Positions 38,108 to 45,765 of a stretch of 64,000 nt of DNA are shown piece by piece. This stretch comes from Mitsuaria sp. WAJ17. Lineage in GTDB: Bacteria; Pseudomonadota; Gammaproteobacteria; Burkholderiales; Burkholderiaceae_C. The stretch's first letter is position 1, and each line of letters opens with the position of its first letter. Below the pieces are notes generated by a model. It saw nothing but the letters and a program-made list of their open reading frames with translations, ran no database searches and was not told the origin of the DNA. The stretch lies in assembly GCF_014174515.1 (NCBI RefSeq), contig NZ_JACJUG010000027.1, positions 1-64,000 on the forward strand, given 5' to 3'. The translations under genes and the position numbers were made by a program.

Positions 38108-38328
38108 GGCCGATCGCCTTCAGCGGCAGCCCCGGCCTCTTCCGGCGCGACTCCCACCCGGCGCGGCCCTGCCCGTCGGGTGGCCCTGGCCACGGCGCCC
38201 GATCGCTAGCGCGCGACCCGCGGCGTGCCGCGCTGCTGCGTGCAGGGCACACCGCCGTGCTTGGCGTTCATCCAGGTGCCCGGACTGTCATGCCCTCGCG
38301 TGCTGCCTGAGGACCGTGCGGCCCTGGC

Positions 38329-38847
38329 TCACTCGATCACGCCGCAGGCCACGCGGGCACCGCCGCCGCCCAGGGGCATGGGGTGGTCCGAATGGTTGTC
38401 GCCGCCGGCATGGACCATCAGGGCGCGCTGGCGCACGTCCGCCAGCTTCAGTCGCGGCGCCAGGACCGGGTTGGCGGCCGTGCCGTCGGCCGCCACATGC
38501 AGCGGGGGCAGATCGCCCAGATGGCCGTCGCCCCAGGGTTCGCCATGCTTCTTGCTGCCCTGGGGATCCAGGTGGCCACCCGCGGCGAGGGCGGGAACCA
38601 TCGCGCCTTCCTTCTCGGCCGCATCGCAAGAGGGCTTTTCGTGGACGTGGAAGCCATGCAGTCCAGCGGGCAGGCCCTTCAGCGCAGGATGGAAGGCGAG
38701 GCCGTAGGGCGTCTCGACGATGCGCACGGTCCCCAGGGCCGCGCCGGCGCCCTGCTTCTCGGCCATGTGCAGGGGCACCGTCAACTCGGCGCCGCTGGCG
38801 GCCGTGGCCGAGAGGAGCCAGGCGGCTGCGATCAATGTGTTCTTCAT
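38329..38847 (-). CDS. sodC: Superoxide dismutase [Cu-Zn], periplasmic
   Basis: A 172-residue periplasmic enzyme that converts superoxide to hydrogen peroxide and oxygen. After a signal peptide (ending ATAASGAE) it shows the copper/zinc ligands in LHGFHVHEKPSC, GGHLDP, HGEPWGDGHLGDLP and MVHAGGDNHSDHP, and the C-terminal GGGGARVACGVIE with the conserved disulfide Cys and active-site Arg. All ligands are present. Start ATG 38847. It stands alone. Confidence 0.95.
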   Translation of the reverse strand: MKNTLIAAAWLLSATAASGAELTVPLHMAEKQGAGAALGTVRIVETPYGLAFHPALKGLPAGLHGFHVHEKPSCDAAEKEGAMVPALAAGGHLDPQGSKKHGEPWGDGHLGDLPPLHVAADGTAANPVLAPRLKLADVRQRALMVHAGGDNHSDHPMPLGGGGARVACGVIE

Positions 38848-39012
38848 GGGCTGTCTTCCTCCAGATGCTGGCCAGCGATTGAATGCTGGCGATGGTCCGC
38901 GCTGCTGGCGCGGGGTGCTTGGCTTGAAACCGGCCCGATTGTGGCCGCACCGCTTCGGATCCATCAAGCGCCCGCTGTGGCGCCCTGCTTCGCGTGGCCG
39001 TGCAGGCCCTTG

Positions 39013-39435
39013 TCACTCGGCGAACGAGATCCAGGCCTCCTGGCCCGAAACCGTGTAGCTGCGCCGCGCGCCGGTGGATGCCTGGCAGACCACCGTCGGC
39101 CATTGCAGCGTGAAGTCGGGGAAGTAGTGGGGCAGCGTGAAGTAGGCGGACTGCTCGAGGTCCACAACCACGGTGCGGCGTTCGTAGCGCTGCGCCATCC
39201 AGGAGAAGACGCAGTACCGGGAGCAGGCCGAGAAGGCGAAGCAGCAGCCCCAGGCATGGCCGGGGAAGGCGCGGCCATCGATGTGCAGTCGATGAAAGGA
39301 ATCCCCGTGCGGGGGCTCGCCGGCATAGAGGCTCTGGAGGCGGTGGCGGCCGTCGGGCGAGACAAGCAGGTAGTCGCCCATGCCCGCCCAACGGGACCGG
39401 CCGTCGGCCGCGAACTGGATGACATCGGTGCTCAT
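39013..39435 (-). CDS. Protein of unknown function
   Basis: A 140-residue soluble protein without a signal peptide, starting at ATG 39435. Rich in aromatic residues and Cys (WGCCFAFSACSRYCVFSWMAQRYERRTVVVDLEQSAYFTLPHYFPDFTLQWPTVVCQ). The first part, VSPDGRHRLQSLYAGEPPHGDSFHRLHIDG, looks like a beta-propeller-like strand pair. I recognise no family. Coding is supported by base bias and length. Confidence 0.6.
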   Translation of the reverse strand: MSTDVIQFAADGRSRWAGMGDYLLVSPDGRHRLQSLYAGEPPHGDSFHRLHIDGRAFPGHAWGCCFAFSACSRYCVFSWMAQRYERRTVVVDLEQSAYFTLPHYFPDFTLQWPTVVCQASTGARRSYTVSGQEAWISFAE

Positions 39436-40081
39436 GGGCGGTGCCCAGGCCTGGGTCAGGCGCCCGGCACGGCGCGCGAGGCGCGAGCATTGGGCGTCAG
39501 GCTTGCCATCGTGCGGAAGAACAGGTGAAGGTGCAGCGTCATCGTGGCGAGGCCGGCGTAGCGCAGCAGGGAAGGGCTTGAGCATTTCATGACGCAACGA
39601 GGGATGACCCCGGCGGGGGCGGCCGATGCCGGCTCATCCGCCGGAGGGGCGGGTGTCCATTACGTCCGCACAGCCTGCAGCGCGCGCTTCTCCTTGGCCT
39701 GGATCAGGCGCTGGACGATGGTGCAGACCGAACGCGCCTGCTGCTCGTCGATGGGCTTGGTGCCCGCCCGCCAGGCTTTGATGACAAGTGCGCTCAAGTG
39801 GATGTTCTCGCAGAGGTCTTGGATGCAGCGGTGGGGGCCACCCTGCGGCGTGCGATTGTGCAGCGTCCGGCAAGGACTGGCCGCCCGGGGGCGTGATGTT
39901 TTTACTCCCACCGATGGGGGGCTGGTCTTGACTGGTCACCCTGGCGCAGGACGCGGCGCACCCGCTCGCAGCGCCTGGCGTTGGCTAGGTCCCGGCGACA
40001 CTTCCGCAAGGCGGTGCCTTCGCTGGGCGTGCACCGCAGCGCCTCGCGGGCACGAGGCAAGCGCTACCCCTGGCGCAGGCT
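39436..40081. other. Poorly coding stretch of 646 bases
   Basis: Contains the doubtful open frame at 39660-39911. The remainder has weak third-position bias and no recognised features. Confidence 0.35.
39660..39911 (-). CDS. Doubtful small open frame (83 residues)
   Basis: The C-terminal 50 residues, LCENIHLSALVIKAWRAGTKPIDEQQARSVCTIVQRLIQAKEKRALQAVRT, read as two amphipathic helices and could be a real small protein or the end of a decayed gene. The N-terminal part looks non-coding (Arg/Pro-rich). The stop is TAA, unusual for this GC-rich region. No start is well supported. Confidence 0.3.
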   Translation of the reverse strand: MGVKTSRPRAASPCRTLHNRTPQGGPHRCIQDLCENIHLSALVIKAWRAGTKPIDEQQARSVCTIVQRLIQAKEKRALQAVRT

Positions 40082-40447
40082 TCAGACGGTAGCCGGCTCC
40101 GCGCGAAGCGCCAGCTGCGTCCAGACGGCGCCCGCGAAGTCCGCCAGGCCGAACACCACCAGGATGGGGCTGGCGAGCCCCAGGGCGGCGAAGGCGGCGA
40201 AAGCCGCCAGGACCAGGGCCCGCGTATAGACCGAGGCCTGGAAGAAGGCCCGGGCCTCGCACTTGGCGGCATAGACGTAGTACACGCCGATATTGAAGGC
40301 CAGGACGCCGACGACCCGTATCCAGACCTCCTGCGTCGGCGGCAGGCCGAACAGCGAGAGAAGGAGATTGGGGGCGAGGATCAGACACAGGCCCAGGACG
40401 ATCACGTAGAGACCGAAGGCTTTGACGCTGAAGGCGGGCTTGGACAT
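40082..40447 (-). CDS. Small four-helix membrane protein
   Basis: A 121-residue inner-membrane protein with four hydrophobic helices (AFGLYVIVLGLCLILAPNLLLSLFG; VWIRVVGVLAFNIGVYYVYAAK; ALVLAAFAAFAALGLASPILVVFG; a shorter one last). It resembles small DUF-type proteins scattered in Burkholderiales; function unknown. Start ATG 40447. Confidence 0.75.
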   Translation of the reverse strand: MSKPAFSVKAFGLYVIVLGLCLILAPNLLLSLFGLPPTQEVWIRVVGVLAFNIGVYYVYAAKCEARAFFQASVYTRALVLAAFAAFAALGLASPILVVFGLADFAGAVWTQLALRAEPATV

Positions 40448-40540
40448 GCGGACTCCGGATGGTAGGCGGTAGGGCGGATTCTTGCAGCTTGCCGACACAG
40501 GGCGTCCGGCGGGCGCGGGCCTCGATGGACCCAGGCGGGC

Positions 40541-41038
40541 TCAGGTGGCCGCGCCGTGGCCCGGCTGATAGATGACCCTGAAGCATTCACACGCCACCGG
40601 CATTCCCTCCTCGAAGCGGCGCCCCGCCCGCTCGCACTCCCGGTTGAAGTAGGCGCGGTGGCCTTGCTGCCAGTAGGCCAGGGTGCCGTCGCCCTCGCCC
40701 TCGGTGGCAGCGAACTCGGCGCCGACCTCGCGAAAGGGCAGCACCTCCACGCTGAGGGTCTCGATGACGCACAGCGGCTTTCCGGCCCAGTTCGTGACGA
40801 TGCTGAGGTCGCCGGGCCTGGGCAGGCGCTTGCCTTCGGCCTCGAAGGACCAGACGGAGCCAGCGGTGGCGCGCTTGCGTCCCTGGAGCACCAGGGCGGC
40901 GAGTTCGTCGGCCAGGGGCTGACTGTCGCCGAAGAAGAAGGCTTCGTAGAAGCGTTCGTCCAGGCGTTTGCCGTCGGCGTCGGCGGCGGCACTGCGAAAG
41001 GCGGACCAGAAGTCGTGGAGCTGTGCAGTGAGGGTCAT
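40541..41038 (-). CDS. ASCH domain protein
   Basis: A 165-residue cytoplasmic protein with an ASCH (PUA-like) fold: LVLQGRKRATAGSVWSFEAEGKRLPRPGDLSIVTNWAGKPLCVIETLSVEVLPFREVGAEFAATEGEGDGTLAYWQQGHRAYF. The G-R-K-x-A-T and E-G-D-G motifs are typical. ASCH proteins bind RNA or modified nucleosides, and one E. coli member (YqfB) hydrolyses N4-acetylcytidine, but this is larger. Start ATG 41038. Confidence 0.88.
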   Translation of the reverse strand: MTLTAQLHDFWSAFRSAAADADGKRLDERFYEAFFFGDSQPLADELAALVLQGRKRATAGSVWSFEAEGKRLPRPGDLSIVTNWAGKPLCVIETLSVEVLPFREVGAEFAATEGEGDGTLAYWQQGHRAYFNRECERAGRRFEEGMPVACECFRVIYQPGHGAAT

Positions 41039-41073
41039 GGCGGCGCCCTGTGGGCTGGGGGGGGCTGGCCGCA

Positions 41074-41466
41074 TCAGCGCCGGGCGAGCGCGTATCGCGA
41101 CTGCCAGGCGATGAACAGCGGCGCCCCCACGATCTCCAGGACGGTGAAACCAACGAAGGGCAGCGGCGGCAGGCCCAGGAAGACCATGGACAGCAGGCGC
41201 CCGATGCCGCCGGCAAAGATCATCAGCCACAGGGCGCGGAACAGGGTCGTCTCCTCCTCGATCCTGGGAATGAGCCAGTAGACCGCCAGGCCCAGTACCA
41301 ACCACAGGCCCCCGAAGAAGCGCAGATTGCTGTCCAGCAGCGCATTCGCCGGCAGCCCGGCCGAGGCGTAGACAGGATCGCTCAGGCCGAACAGGGTGAC
41401 GATGCCCGTGCCCACGGGGACCGCCCCCAGCACGGCCATCGACACTTGCAGCGAGCGTTTGCTCAT
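41074..41466 (-). CDS. DUF4345-type membrane protein
   Basis: A 130-residue membrane protein with four helices; the segment LLDSNLRFFGGLWLVLGLAVYWLIPRIEEETTLFRALWLMIFAGGIGRLLSMVFLGLP matches the DUF4345 family core (D/S-N-x-R-F-x-G-x-x and R-x-G-R-x-x-S). Function is unknown. It is separated by 35 bases from the ASCH gene in the same direction and may be co-transcribed. Confidence 0.85.
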   Translation of the reverse strand: MSKRSLQVSMAVLGAVPVGTGIVTLFGLSDPVYASAGLPANALLDSNLRFFGGLWLVLGLAVYWLIPRIEEETTLFRALWLMIFAGGIGRLLSMVFLGLPPLPFVGFTVLEIVGAPLFIAWQSRYALARR

Positions 41467-41514
41467 GGGATCTCCTGTGAGGTGCGGATGCGTCGGGTGC
41501 CCGGGCCTGCGCGC

Positions 41515-42102
41515 TCAGGCCGCCTGGAGCCGTCCTTCCAGAGCCAGCCGGGCCTGCGGCCACTCCGGCCGGATCAGACTGTAGAGCACCGAGTTGCGGA
41601 TGTAGCCGTCCCGCATGACCATGTGGTTGCGCACGATGCCCTCCTCGCGCGCGCCGATGCGCACGATGGCTTGGCGCGACTTCGTGTTCCGCTCGTCCGT
41701 CAGCAGCTCGACCCGGTTGCAGCCCCAGGACTCGAAGGCATGGCGCAGCATGAGGTACTTGGCCTCGGTGTTGATGTGGGTGCGCTGGCTGGAGGCCGCG
41801 AGGAAGGTGAAGCCGATCTCGACGCGGCGGTGTGCGGCCTCGAAGCAGCGGAAGCGCGTGCTCCCCAGCACTCGGCCGGATGCGGCGTCCAGCGTGGCGA
41901 AGGCAAGCTCCCGCCCCGCTGCATGGGCCGTCTGCGCGTCGTCCAGGAACTGCGCCAGGTCGCGGGGGTGCGGGACAAAGGTGACGGGGAGCTCCCAGAG
42001 TCGGCCGTCCTCGATAGCCCGGGCCAGCCCCGGCAGATGGGCCTCGGACAGCGGCTCCAGCCGCACGCGACGCCCCTCCAGGGCGGTCTGCTCCATCTTC
42101 AC
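41515..42102 (-). CDS. GNAT N-acetyltransferase (RimJ/RimL-like)
   Basis: A 195-residue acetyltransferase. The protein starts with the family opening GRRVRLEPLSEAHLPGLARAIEDGRLWELPV and has the motif-A segment VEIGFTFLAASSQRTHINTEAKYLMLRHAFE, which is typical of the YkkB/RimJ-like branch annotated as ribosomal-protein or small-molecule acetyltransferases. The acetyl-CoA loop is less canonical than in the enzyme at 522. A Met two residues downstream (42096) is an equal start. Confidence 0.85.
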   Translation of the reverse strand: MKMEQTALEGRRVRLEPLSEAHLPGLARAIEDGRLWELPVTFVPHPRDLAQFLDDAQTAHAAGRELAFATLDAASGRVLGSTRFRCFEAAHRRVEIGFTFLAASSQRTHINTEAKYLMLRHAFESWGCNRVELLTDERNTKSRQAIVRIGAREEGIVRNHMVMRDGYIRNSVLYSLIRPEWPQARLALEGRLQAA

Positions 42103-42255
42103 TTCAGTCTCCCGTTCATGCCTGTTCGATGGCCGTGGCGATCATCGATAACGTGTAAAGCCAACGTCCCCATTGTGCCGCCAGGCAGGCAAGGCCTGGC
42201 ACCATCCACTTGCCCAGGCGGCGAGCAGCGCCCTGGCGACGCGCCTGCGGGCACG

Positions 42256-42687
42256 CTAGCGGGCCTTGCTCCCCTGGCCTTCGGGCGGGCGTGCGGCAAG
42301 GCGCCGGTGCGGGAAGGCCAGGGTGATGAGAGTCGGGAAGATGAAGCCCTTGAGGTAGCTGAGCGGGTGCCGTCCCCGGGTGAACTCGACGGGAAGCTCG
42401 CCGAAGTGCGCCCAGTACTGGGTGGCCACCAGGCCGCCGATGCTGATCCACATGCCCCATAGCGCCCGGGGCCTGCCCCACACGACGAGCAGAAGGCTCG
42501 ACGCGATGGCGACGCGCAGCACCCACTGGATCACGTCGAAGAGGGTGGGGGGATGGCTGTCCAGGTCCAGCAGGGCCTCGCCCAGCATGACGCTGTGATG
42601 GAAGACCAGCAGCCCGGCCAGCACCAGAATGAGCAGGCGCCTGGTCATCAAGGCCGGTCCCGAGGAGAAGAGAGATGTGAGCGTCAT
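42256..42687 (-). CDS. Small membrane protein of unknown function
   Basis: A 143-residue protein with three or four hydrophobic helices (RRLLILVLAGLLVFHHSVMLGEALL; IQWVLRVAIASSLLLVVWG; LWGMWISIGGLVATQYW; GFIFPTLITLAF). No family recognised. ATG 42687 chosen; a later ATG giving MTRRLLILVL is possible. Confidence 0.65.
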   Translation of the reverse strand: MTLTSLFSSGPALMTRRLLILVLAGLLVFHHSVMLGEALLDLDSHPPTLFDVIQWVLRVAIASSLLLVVWGRPRALWGMWISIGGLVATQYWAHFGELPVEFTRGRHPLSYLKGFIFPTLITLAFPHRRLAARPPEGQGSKAR

Positions 42688-42903
42688 CGGCCGCCTGCCT
42701 TTGCGTCGGTTGCCGGTCAAGGGGACGGGCGCCGGGATGTCGGCGCCCGTGCCCTGGCCTGGCGCCGGCCGCCAGGCTGAGGGTCCGCGGATGATAGGGG
42801 CCAGTGATTCGGCGGGCCCCGTGCCGGAAGTCGGGCGGCGTCAGGCCCGAGGGCCCGGCCTGGGGTCCGCCTCGGGTCTCTTTGCGGCCACGGCACTGCC
42901 GAG

Positions 42904-43482
42904 CTACTGGAGCGCGAGGCGTTGCGAGCGCCAGGCTGAGAGCAGGGCGCGGACCTCGTCGTCGGGGCGCGCGGGCAGCTTCCAGTACTCGGAACAGTCG
43001 CTGCGCCGGGCCAGCAGGCGGTGATTGACGAGCTCGCGCCGCAGCGTCACGTGATCACCGAAGGCATTGGCGGCACGCAGGATGGCGTTGACCTCGCGCT
43101 CTGTGTAGCGGCGCTTGCCGTCAAAGTGCGTCCAGAGCATCCACATGGCCATGCGCTGGACAGTGAACTTGGTGGGCCAGCGCAGCAGCCTGCCTTGCGC
43201 GTCGAACTGCGAAAGTGTGCGGCGAGCGTTGGCTGACAAGGAGGCCGCAGCCTCGGGCGCAGCCGAAGCAGCCGAAGCAGCCGGGGTGTCGGGGCGGGCG
43301 CCGATGGGCGAGGCGGACCTCGCCTTCAGTGCTTGGAGGTTGCGGTAGCCCGCGGCGCGGGCGATCAGGTTCTGCAGTTCGACGTGCCCCGGCATCGCCT
43401 CACGGCCAGCCAGGGAACGGGCCAGGCTGCGGGTGAAGGCGGACAGGTCAGGGACGAGCAGTGGCGTGGATTGACGGACCAT
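42904..43482 (-). CDS. DUF2087 domain protein
   Basis: A 192-residue protein. The C-terminal half is a DUF2087 (PF09860) domain, FDAQGRLLRWPTKFTVQRMAMWMLWTHFDGKRRYTEREVNAILRAANAFGDHVTLRRELVNHRLLARRSDCSEYWKL, a winged-helix-like module often attached to transcription regulators. The N-terminal half has a helical segment (LQNLIARAAGYRNLQALKA) reminiscent of Arc-type or toxin-antitoxin-related proteins, then an Ala-rich linker encoded by short GCA-GCC repeats. Likely DNA-linked, but untested. Starts at ATG 43482. Confidence 0.8.
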   Translation of the reverse strand: MVRQSTPLLVPDLSAFTRSLARSLAGREAMPGHVELQNLIARAAGYRNLQALKARSASPIGARPDTPAASAASAAPEAAASLSANARRTLSQFDAQGRLLRWPTKFTVQRMAMWMLWTHFDGKRRYTEREVNAILRAANAFGDHVTLRRELVNHRLLARRSDCSEYWKLPARPDDEVRALLSAWRSQRLALQ

Positions 43483-43735
43483 GAGAAGCAGCTCCTTGTG
43501 CAGGCTTCTGCTCGGGAACGCATCGCGTCAATGAGCGATGCCGGGGGTCGCCGGCTTGCCGGAGTCCCAAGCAGCGGCCGCGAAGCGCGGACATGGCTGT
43601 GACGAGGAATCCAGGATCTTGGCAGGTTTAGCTCACGGGAAATCCCGTGCGGCGACGCCTGGGTGAACTGCCGACCCGGGGCCGAGTGTAGCGCCAGCAC
43701 GGGCGCCGGCCTGCTGGCGCGGTTCGCATGGCGGC

Positions 43736-43822
43736 TCAGTCCGCCAGCGCGCCGCGCCCGAAAGGCAAGCGCGGGGGGAAGAACCAGGCGTAGAACAGGG
43801 AACTCAGGACGATGATGCCGAC
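43736..43822 (-). pseudogene. Possible C-terminal remnant of a membrane protein
   Basis: On the minus strand about 28 codons read VGIIVLSSLFYAWFFPPRLPFGRGALAD then TGA. This looks like the last helix and tail of a membrane protein, but no in-frame start is found and the upstream sequence runs straight into the PEP-CTERM gene. It may be debris of an older gene or a coincidence. The rest of 43483-43849 holds no gene. Confidence 0.3.
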
Positions 43823-43849
43823 CCGACCCTGCGCAGCGCCATGCGGGGC

Positions 43850-44476
43850 TCAGCGGATCCGCCGACGGGCGCTCAGGCCCAGCCCCGCCAGCGCGAGGGC
43901 GGCCAGGGCCAGACTGCCGGGTTCCGGCACGCGGCCGGGGCTGCGATCCAGCACCAGGTTGTCGAAGGCCACGGCATAGGCGGTATGGCCCCTGAATTCC
44001 ACGCTCAGCAGGTTGTCGAAGCCCGACAGCAGCTTGGTGGCCCAGGCATCGCCGGTGTTCAGCACGGCCATGACCGTGCCACCGCCCAGCACAGAGCCGA
44101 TCAACTCCAGGGTGCCTGCGGGGCCGCCCGTCTCCCAGTTGCCGACGTCGATGCTCTTGAGCGTGAACGGCGCGCCGCCGGTCAGCTTGATGGAGGTGCC
44201 ACTGAAGCAGGTCGAGTCATAGGCGCAGAAGACGAAGGTCGCGCTGCCGTTGGAGTTGGACGCATCCTTGCCGAAGATGCCGTCGTTGAAGGTGCCGGGG
44301 TTCATGTTGGTCAGCGTGTAGCCGCTTTCTGTATAGGGCGTCACGGGGATGATCTGATCGGCGTCGGCGGTCACGCCTTCGAAGCTCAGGACCACCGGGG
44401 CGGCGCTGGCGAGGGTCGGTACTGCGCTGAGCGCGACGAGGGCTACGGAGCTGAGGGCTGCAGTGAACTTGCGCAT
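43850..44476 (-). CDS. PEP-CTERM sorting-signal protein
   Basis: A 208-residue exported protein. It has an N-terminal signal (ending LASAAP), a beta-rich middle with two Cys, and a classic PEP-CTERM tail: VPEPGSLALAALALAGLGLSARRRIR, with the VPEPGS motif, a hydrophobic helix and terminal arginines. Such proteins are processed by an exosortase and anchored or released in extracellular matrix material. No exosortase gene is in this window. Start ATG 44476. Confidence 0.93.
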   Translation of the reverse strand: MRKFTAALSSVALVALSAVPTLASAAPVVLSFEGVTADADQIIPVTPYTESGYTLTNMNPGTFNDGIFGKDASNSNGSATFVFCAYDSTCFSGTSIKLTGGAPFTLKSIDVGNWETGGPAGTLELIGSVLGGGTVMAVLNTGDAWATKLLSGFDNLLSVEFRGHTAYAVAFDNLVLDRSPGRVPEPGSLALAALALAGLGLSARRRIR

Positions 44477-44790
44477 GAGATACCTCTGATGTTGTGATGG
44501 CGGGCCGTTTGGAGCCCGGGGGAATCCTGCAAGGTTCGCGCCAGGACCAGGGTTCGCATGGCCCATCAATCACTTGGCATTTCCACTGCTGTCCTTGAGG
44601 CCTGACGTGTCAAGGCGGCCGACGGCAAGGGTGAAAGCGGATGATCCGAAGCTGCACCGCAGGGGCGTTTGACTTGAACCGGGAGTGCGCGATGCGCCCG
44701 TTCTCCCTGCGTGCTGCAGGGCGGTGATGGAGTCAGGCGCCAACGTGCAGAATGCGCTGACCGATACCGCCATGACAAGGAGGAGACGCC
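44477..44790. other. 314-base divergent intergenic region
   Basis: Between the PEP-CTERM gene and the monooxygenase-like gene. A strong AAGGAGGAG site at 44777-44785 serves the latter. Nothing else distinct, apart from a TTGACT (near 44668) that could be a -35 element. Confidence 0.4.
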
Positions 44791-45165
44791 ATGTTCAAGG
44801 ACGACACCGACTGCACGATCGCGCCCTACTTCGAGATCCACGAGGACAAGGTCCCGGCCTTCAAGGCCTTGAGCAGGCAGCTGGTGGAGATCACCCGTCA
44901 GGAGCCTGGATGCCGGCACTACGCCTTCTCCTTCAGCGGCCAGGCCGCCCATTGCCGGGAGGGCTATGTCAACGCTGAGGCGCTGCTCGCCCATCTTGAG
45001 AACGTCGGCGGTCTGCTGGGCCAGTTGCTGCAGGTGGCCGAGCTTGTGCGGCTCGAGGTGCACGCTCCGGCGCATGACGTCGAGAAGCTGCGCGGGCCGA
45101 TGTCGGCGCTGAAGCCGCAGTTCTTCATCCTGGAGCCGGGCATCCGGCGCGCGGCGATGGGCTGA
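44791..45165 (+). CDS. ABM-type (antibiotic biosynthesis monooxygenase fold) small protein
   Basis: A 124-residue protein with the ferredoxin-like alpha/beta dimeric-barrel pattern of ABM proteins: IAPYFEIHEDKVPAFKALSRQLVEITRQEPGCRHYAFSFSG, then EGYVNAEALLAHLENVGGLLGQLLQ, where E-G-Y-V-N aligns with the usual E-x-Y/W-x-N/D site. Such proteins are haem-degrading enzymes, quinol monooxygenases or uncharacterised. ATG 44791 is supported by a strong ribosome-binding site. Confidence 0.8.
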   Translation: MFKDDTDCTIAPYFEIHEDKVPAFKALSRQLVEITRQEPGCRHYAFSFSGQAAHCREGYVNAEALLAHLENVGGLLGQLLQVAELVRLEVHAPAHDVEKLRGPMSALKPQFFILEPGIRRAAMG

Positions 45166-45196
45166 GTGGCGGCCCAGGCAGGCCGGCAGGACTTCA

Positions 45197-45649
45197 TCAG
45201 CGCTTGCCCGCCGGGCTGTCCGGGAGTGGGCCGTACTTGCGCCGCCATGCCTGCAGGGACAGCGGTTCTCCGCCGGTGACGTCGCTGACGAGCATGTCAC
45301 CGCTGCCCAGGTGGACCAGGAACACGTTCCACAGCGACAGGTGATCGCCCTCGTCCGCATAGACCGACACCGACCAGTAGCACCGCCCCCCGGTCCGGAC
45401 CTGGCCATCCATGGGCATGCCGAAGGCCGTGGGTCGTCGGTGCCAGCCCGTCCAGGCCTGGAAGTCAGGCAGCTGCTCGACGAGACGGGTGGCCTTCAGG
45501 TAGTCCTGCGATCCAACCGCCTGGGCATCGCAGGCCGGTGCCGCAGGCGCCGTGCCGGCCCATGCGATGGACAGTGCGACGACGCCCAGACGCAGGGACT
45601 GGCGGCCGGCGTTCAGCAGGCTCGGCCAAGGTGTGTGCAGAGGTTCCAT
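45197..45649 (-). CDS. Exported protein of unknown function
   Basis: A 150-residue protein with an N-terminal signal/anchor (LRLGVVALSIAWAGTAPAAPA). The mature part, DYLKATRLVEQLPDFQAWTGWHRRPTAFGMPMDGQVRTGGRCYWSVSVYADEGDHLSLWNVFLVHLGSGDMLVSD, looks like a small alpha/beta domain with one Cys near each end. No family recognised, although the SVSVYADEGDHLSLWNVFLVH stretch recalls PepSY-like or cystatin-like domains. Confidence 0.7.
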   Translation of the reverse strand: MEPLHTPWPSLLNAGRQSLRLGVVALSIAWAGTAPAAPACDAQAVGSQDYLKATRLVEQLPDFQAWTGWHRRPTAFGMPMDGQVRTGGRCYWSVSVYADEGDHLSLWNVFLVHLGSGDMLVSDVTGGEPLSLQAWRRKYGPLPDSPAGKR

Positions 45650-45765
45650 GGTGAGGGCGTCGTGAATCGCGGCGAGTCCCGCAGCGAGGGGGCTGTGTTG
45701 CCGAAACTATATTTCGTCGGCAGGCCACCGGCGGTGCGATGGCGCTGGCGAGCTCGGCGAGTGAC

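Noticed and set aside
40541..41563. A 340-codon protein starting upstream of the ASCH gene
   Set aside because: Residues before the ATG at 41038 lack family similarity and overlap the DUF4345 gene.
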